DNA of 64,000 nucleotides from Inia geoffrensis (lineage: Eukaryota > Chordata > Mammalia > Artiodactyla > Iniidae): NCBI GenBank assembly GCA_036417435.1, contig CM070904.1:15234835-15298834 (forward strand). The letters run 5' to 3'. The position numbers were made by a program, and so were the translations under genes. Shown piece after piece: positions 56,490 to 64,000 of the stretch. Numbering within the stretch: position 1 is the stretch's first letter; each line of letters starts with the position of its first letter. Below the pieces are notes generated by a model. It was not told the origin of the DNA. It was given only the letters and a program-made list of their open reading frames with translations, and ran no database searches.

Positions 56490-57175
56490 GCGAGGACAGC
56501 AGCGGATGAGGCGTTCCCAGCCCAGGGCTAGGCCGGTGACATTGTCAGCCGGGCACTCTTTGCCCTACTTTGGGGAGGGGGGCGGCGGCTCGGGGGCTGG
56601 CCAGCCCGGGCCTGATAAATCCCACCATATGGTGCCAGACTCCGGCTCGCCGGCCATAAATCACGGCCTCCCTTTTCGGGGTTTCTAGGCCGGTTCCTCC
56701 GTCCGATTCCCGCTCGAGTGGAGGAGAAGTGCAAAAGGCCGTCTGCGCCCGTTTTCTCCGCGGCCTGCGCCTGAAGAGCCCGGGCGTCCGGCCCGCGGCC
56801 CCGAGACCGCGCGGACAAAGGCCCTGCCCGCCGCCCGCTCCCATCGGGGCCCGCGGTGGCAGAAGGGAAGCCAGCTGACCCCAGAAGCGAAGGCATCGGC
56901 GTCCGGCCTGTCCCGCCCTATAGGTCCGGGTGCCCGGGCCCGACGCGGCCCGGCCCGGGTCCGGCCCCGTGCGCCCCCGTAGCCCGGGCGCCGGCTCCGC
57001 GGCCGCGTCCCGCCGGCACGCTCGTCTCGCTTGGCTCCGCCGCCAGCCCCGGGTCCGCTCGGCCGCTCCCTCCAGCCGCAACCAGTTTGCAGCCTTATCC
57101 AGGAAAACTAAACCCAGAACCGTCGCCGAGGCCCCGGGTTGCCCTGAAATGTACACCGATTAGGAGTCCAAGATG
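56490..57175. promoter_or_regulatory. CpG island, candidate host promoter
   Basis: CpG is rare elsewhere in the window but very dense here, above all at 56690-57070, with GC well above 70 percent. CpG islands usually mark promoters or first exons of vertebrate genes. Landmarks include the 12-bp palindrome 'caccatatggtg' (56623-56634, with a CATATG E-box core) and 'ggccataaatcacggcc' (56653-56669). I cannot identify the gene. Long openings on both strands (56545-57156 complement, 203 codons, and 56856-57176, 106 codons) are Arg/Pro/Gly/Ala-rich and expected by chance in GC-rich DNA. Confidence 0.85.
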
Positions 57176-59457
57176 ATTTCCGTGGGGGGAGAGCGAGAAG
57201 TTTTGTGCTCAGTCCTCTTCTCCCTGACTCTCTGATGGGGGAGAGGAGGGAGAAAAGGAAAAGAGAAAAAAAGAAAAAGAAAAGTTTCCTTCGGGGGAAG
57301 CAGTGCAATGGGAAATGAAGATCCGCTCTGTAGTTTAGCTGAAAGGAAACGCTGTCTAATCCTGACACGTATCGCATTTAAAATAAAACTCTTTTATCTT
57401 CAGGCGTGCCGAGCCCCCCAAACATTGTTCGGACTCCTAGAGGGGGAAGGACGTCATAAAATGAAAATTTGTTTCATTGTGGGTCTTTCTGCCAACAAGA
57501 GGCTTTTAAAGGAACGCCAAACAAAGCGGGTGCCAGGAGGGGGCCTTCCCAGGTGAGCCGGAGAAGGGCTCGCAGCTCCCGTCCGGTCCAGGCGAACGCC
57601 CGGGAAGAAGTTGGGGAATAAACCCGACTCTTCCTCCTCGTAAACCCCCCAGTTTCCTTTCCAAGACCCCGTCCCTCTCCCAAATAAATTACAAGCGACC
57701 GTCTTCCTATGCCAAGAGCCCTTGACTTCACAATAAGCACCGAAGATTTTTAAGAAAAGATGATGAGGTTTGGAAATGGGGAAAGCGGGACGTGGGACAC
57801 GCCGCTGCCCTGGGTTCAGTGTTGTCGGTTCCTTTTCCGCCAGGCGGGATAAAGGAAAATATTTTAACTGCATCCGAGAAGCTTGTTTTTAATTCTTTGT
57901 TTCCCCCCCCCCCCCCGCCCTTTTTCTACTTTTTTTCTTTTTCCTTCCGAGAAACAGATCAAGAAAAACTAATTACAGGACACGGCACCGAAGTTAAATG
58001 AAAATGTAATCCGGCAATACGGAGAGCAAATTAATTTTTAAAAAAATAGATTTTAGTTAGGAAAAGGAAAATACATTGTTCTCCCTGGTAACATTTGTTA
58101 AAACTAGACTCGATTTGGGGCTGAAAAATCAGTACTAACCCAGAACTCTGAGGTCATTCTCTGAGTACGTCGTCTTTAGAAATTCTAATTTGAAAGTGTT
58201 CAAGCTTTCTTTTGGGTCTTTGTTTTGGTTTCTATATGAAAAGGTTTGTTTTTTTGTTTTGTTTTGTTTTGTTTGTTTTGATTCAAAATGCTCCCTTTCT
58301 GTTTAGAATGAGTGGTCTTGAAACCTGGGAAGATTTAGGAAAGGATTTTTTGAAAGTGCCTCAATTGATATTTTACTGAAATTAGAAGAAAAAAAAAAAA
58401 AGTTTTCCCTTCCAGGTGGATGTCACATCTCTAAAAATGCTCTTGACTACTGGAAAAGTGGGCACCAGCCATACATCTGATAAGTTGCTCTAAATTAGGG
58501 CTGGCTTCCAGCGGCTCCCTTCGCACCAAATGAGGAGGGTTTTATTATTTCTGCCGTTAATGATGGATTTTTTGTCTTCATTTTTGTTTTCGTGTGTTTG
58601 TTAAACACTTTCTGTGTTTTCTTCATCCTATGTTATCTTCCCAGGAGGAAAGTTTAATTTTCATTTCAAAAATGCACAAGCTGCCACACAAAGAGGAAAT
58701 CACAGTGCTTTTTCCTAAAGATATTTTTAAATGTCCAAATATTAAAATACGATAAGGAATATTTTCAAACGGAATGAAATGTATGCCCGACTTCTTGGCT
58801 GTTTGTTAGAATCTCCTACACGTTTCCTTCATGTAGTGTTTGACTGAAGCCATTATAAACTCCATCTTGTTAATTTTCTTACATTAAGATATTAAAAATT
58901 ATCTTCCTCAAATCTTCATCCCATGTTTGTTTTGTTTTGTTTCGTAGTTTGACTCACATCAATCTGAGTTTGGCAACAAATTAGCTGACAGATGTTATAC
59001 GAGTTATTTGGGTTTTTTTTTTTTTTTAAGGATGAAGTTTTAAGTCTGTTTAATTTATTTTTAAATATGGGACTCCCCACCCCCTACCCCACCCCCGTTT
59101 TACTGTACTTGCACAGAGCAGGGCTGTAAAAGAAAAGAAAGCCACGTCCTCCTTTACTGTATTGGCAGTGAATTTGCGCCACCTTCTGGTAGGTTAGAGA
59201 AAGACGAAAACACTGCTGCTTCCATGAAAGAATTCTTTTATTCCCCCTGCTTCTGTGAACATTGTCCTTTTTGTATCTGGGCTCACAGCACCAGTGAGCT
59301 TCTGTGAGAATTCGCAGCAGATCTCCTACAGCCTGATTTTATAAAGATTCTTTGAACCAGGAAACCATTTCTTTATCACGTTCTTAAAAGAGCTCACAAA
59401 TTCCCTTACTGGCCCCCGCATGTTAATTTACTGAAATGCCTGGCAGGGAAGTAAAGC
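57176..59457. other. Nearly repeat-free DNA next to the CpG island
   Basis: About 2.3 kb with no repeat that I can name, apart from homopolymers (C14 at 57903-57916, T runs near 58244 and 59013, A run at 58389). 'cccaggtgagcc' at 57547-57558 fits a splice donor (CAG/GTGAGC), so an untranslated first exon on the plus strand could end at about 57551. This is a hypothesis only. AT-rich TAAT-type words are common at 57960-58110. Confidence 0.5.
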
Positions 59458-59841
59458 ATGGCTATAGAAGAGTCCTATTCTATTTTGGCTTTCCGCAGTA
59501 GAGTGCTTGACAACAAATCGGAGGCTATAACTGTAACAGCAGAGAAACAAACGCTTCTCTTTCTTGGGTTCATAAGACCCTCATTACCCACAATTAATCA
59601 TAATGACATGCCGTATTCAGGCTTCTTGCTGGGGTCTGGCGAGGAGCACACAGATGTGGCTTTTGCTGTTGATTTCAATCCCTTCTGCAATATGGATTTC
59701 AGAATAAAAAGCTTGTTAGTACACATTACCAGCTCCCTGGGTCTGCTCTTTCTCTCAAAAGTGCTGGTCAGCCCTAACGTGCCAAGGGTTTTGCGGCCTT
59801 CATATAGGGAGCATTTTGTTCATGGCCTTCCTGCCTGGTGA
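59458..59841 (+). other. Unassigned 127-codon open frame
   Basis: It begins MAIEESYSILAFRSRVLDNKSEAITVTAEK and ends GLPAW followed by TGA. Composition is mixed, without repeats, signal peptide or a domain that I know. It lies about 2.3 kb downstream of the CpG island in repeat-poor DNA. Length alone is compatible with chance, and I see no convincing flanking splice sites. Confidence 0.2.
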
Positions 59842-60539
59842 TAATGGCCACGCAGCCCAAAGCTTGATACTCTTTCCTCAAATCTAAGCTATATTTTTGA
59901 AAATAGAATGTCTGTTCAATTCTATGCATATGTGTATAACTGTGTGTTATATCCATTTTCTCATGTGAGAGTCTCTTATTCAAAAAGAAAATGAACTTTA
60001 TGATGAGCTTTAAAGAGTGTTGAGAAAATTAAGACCCTGTTCCAGTAGGGAAGAGCTGAAATGTTTTGCCTGCATAACTGAGTTTATAGAGAGAGAGCTG
60101 TGCAATTGGATGAAATTAGCAAAATCATTGGTGAATGGTTCATCTTATGTTAACCTGTAAGTATTCCTGAGCCCCTGGCATGTGCCAGGTCTGTGAGCTG
60201 AAACAGCCATGGCTGGCTGTCACAGGCTGGTTACCCAGAAGGTAATATTGTCTTCACCTGGATTAGCAGGGGCTTTCCTGCAAAACTGTGTTTGAGGTGT
60301 CTACCCAGACAAGGCTGTTTTGTTATTTGCACAGTATTAAGACAACCCCATCAAGGAAGACCAAAAATTTTTTTGTCATCAGCATATCTTTATTACAAAG
60401 TTAACAAGTTTTCAAAGAAGGTATACAGAGAAAACTACAAACTTTCTTGAGGGACATTCCAACATAGGATTGTTGTTGGGAAAATATGCTATCCACTTGT
60501 CAAAAAGGTTTAGCAAAAAATAGATTGCATATTGCTAAA
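59842..60539. other. Low-copy AT-rich DNA
   Basis: About 700 bp without a gene or firmly recognised repeat. 60360-60540 may already be decayed L1M. Confidence 0.45.
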
Positions 60540-60930
60540 AATTTATATGCAAAGACTAAGTCAAAAAAATAAAATGAGAAAAAGACACAAATAGCCATCT
60601 TACAGCAGAGAAAACACACGAGCCAATAAATACAAGAACAGACCAGGCCATGCAAAGCAATTACATAATGAGATACCATTTTACATCCAATACCCATGCT
60701 GATGCTATATTATAGATACCATAATACTGTTCATTTGACAAAAAAATTTAAAAGCCTAGTGACACCAAGTGCTGGAGAAGATGTAGTTTCACAATCTTTT
60801 AAACAATACTTCTTGAAGGAAAAGATATATAACCACATTGGAAAACAGTTTGGCACATAATACATATAACTCAACAATTCTACTTCTTCGTGTATATCCA
60901 ACAGAAACCTTTTAACCTGTACACTAGGGG
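60540..60930 (+). mobile_element. Old L1M fragment
   Basis: 'taatgagataccattttac', 'gacaccaagtgctggagaag', 'cattggaaaacagtttggc' and 'aactcaacaattctacttc' are the late ORF2 text of an old L1, full of stops. L1-C begins immediately after it. Confidence 0.75.
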
Positions 60931-61028
60931 AAAAAAATGTAAAAGTGGAAGGCAGACAGCAGAAGCAAGAAGAACTACAATCCTGCAGCCTGTGGAACAA
61001 AACTCATATTCACAGAAAGAGAGACAAG

Positions 61029-61932
61029 ATGAAAAGGCAGAGGGCTATGTACCAGATGAAGGAATAAGATAAAACCCAAGAAAAACAACTAAATAAAATG
61101 GAGATAGGCAATCTTCCAGAAAAAGAATTCAGAAAAATGACAGTGAAGATGATCCAGGACCTCAGAAAAAGAATGGAGAAAAAGACCAGAAGATGCAAGA
61201 AATGTTTAACAAAGATCTAGAAGAATTAAAGAACAAAAAACCAGAGATGAATGATGCAATAACTGAAATTAAAAATACGCTAGAAGGAATCAATAGCAGA
61301 ATAACTGAGGCAGAAGAACAGATAAGTGACCTGGAAGACAGAACAGGGGAATTCACTGCTGTGAAACAGAATAAAGAAAAAAGACTGAAAAGAAATGAAG
61401 ACAGCCTAAGAGACCTCTGGGACAACATTAAATGAAACAACATTCGCATTATAGGGCTCCCAGGAGGAGAAGACAGAGAGAGGGGACCTGAAAAAATATT
61501 TGAGGAGATTATAGTAAAAAACTTCCCTAACATGGGAAAGAAAATAGCCACCCAAGTCCAGGAAGTACAGAGAGTCCCATACAGGATAAACCCAAGGAGA
61601 AACACACCAAGACACATAGTAATCAAATTAGCAAAAATTAAAGGCAAAGAAAAATTATTGAAAGCAGCAAAGGAAAAATGACAAATAACATACAAGGAAC
61701 TCCCATAATGTTAACAGCTAATTTCTCAGCAGAAACTCTACAAGCCAGAAGGGAGTGGCATGATATACTTAAAGTGATGAAAGGGAAGAATGTACAACCA
61801 AGATTAATCTACCCAGCAAGGATCTCATTCAGATTCCATGGAGAAATCAAAAGCTTTACAGACAAGCAAAAGCTAAGAGAACTCAGCACCACCAAACCAG
61901 CTCTACAACAAATGCTAAAGGAACTTCTCTAA
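61029..61932 (+). pseudogene. L1-C ORF1 remnant
   Basis: The start MKRQRAMYQMKE (ATG at 61029) is present, but a TAA follows at about codon 14. The coiled-coil part (61193-61435) reads MQEMFNKDLEELKNKKPEMNDAITEIKNTLEGINSRITEAEEQISDLEDR...RNEDSLRDLWDNIK and then hits TGA where L1-A has CGA, a change expected from CpG decay. The RNA-binding half follows (FPNMGKKIATQVQEVQRVPYRINPRRNTPRHIVIKLAKIK). The C-terminal block 61678-61932 (NFSAETLQARREWHDILKVMKGKNVQPRLIYPARISFRFHGEIKSF) is intact and was used to judge what is missing in L1-B. Confidence 0.92.
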
Positions 61933-61990
61933 GTGGGAAATGCAAGAGAAGAAAAGGACCTACAAAAACAACCCCAAAACAATTAAGAAA

Positions 61991-64000
<2,010 letters not shown>

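Noticed and set aside
56545..57156. 203-codon minus-strand frame in the CpG island
   Set aside because: Arg/Gly/Ala/Pro-rich text with an overlapping plus-strand frame in the same DNA. Stop codons are rare in GC-rich DNA, and no domain is recognisable.

Overview
The window is nuclear DNA of a mammal, most likely a cetacean. The clearest clue is the set of tRNA-derived SINEs of the CHR type (10255, 12470, 30250, 37339, 52721). Others are L1 elements with the 3' UTRs typical of whales and even-toed ungulates, two miniature mariner elements of the cetartiodactyl type, and a background of old mammalian MIR, L2, MER5A and MaLR-type copies. I find no intact host protein-coding exon, no tRNA, rRNA or snRNA gene, and no bacterial-type feature. 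Almost all open reading frames here are L1 remnants or chance openings in repeats. Family names were assigned by eye from remembered consensus motifs, and no repeat library was run.

Layout. 1-4018 is a stack of old L1M 3' ends, followed by a minisatellite of about 45 units (4019-4652), a MaLR-like LTR and an antisense L1 3' end. 6201-11894 is mostly low-copy sequence with one CHR SINE. 11895-26185 is the structural centre of the window. One ancient SINE is split by two full-length L1 insertions: L1-A on the minus strand (11978-18630) and L1-B on the plus strand (18673-26135). Their 5' ends face each other 42 bp apart. L1-A itself carries a CHR SINE and a nested L1 tail that brought along about 240 bp of 3'-transduced DNA. 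L1-B carries another nested L1 tail. 26186-50000 is low-copy DNA dotted with MIR and L2 copies, short L1 insertions with clear target-site duplications (28767, 39456, 41198, 46763), two SINEs and several LTR-like pieces. 50025-50740 is a three-layer nest (MER5A, then L1, then mariner MITE). 56490-57175 is a CpG island, the only good candidate for a host promoter, followed by about 3 kb of nearly repeat-free DNA. 60943-64000 is a third long L1 (L1-C, plus strand) that runs off the window end.

How the parts work together. Nothing here forms an operon or pathway. The window records successive retrotransposition events whose order can be read from nesting and target-site duplications. L1 machinery supplied the reverse transcriptase and endonuclease for both L1 and SINE copies. 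All three long L1 copies are now disabled by stops, frameshifts and lost endonuclease residues. I found no credible sign of a previously undescribed system. The most informative items are the head-to-head L1 pair, the probable 3' and 5' transductions, the very short L1 insertion, and the CpG island with no assigned gene.
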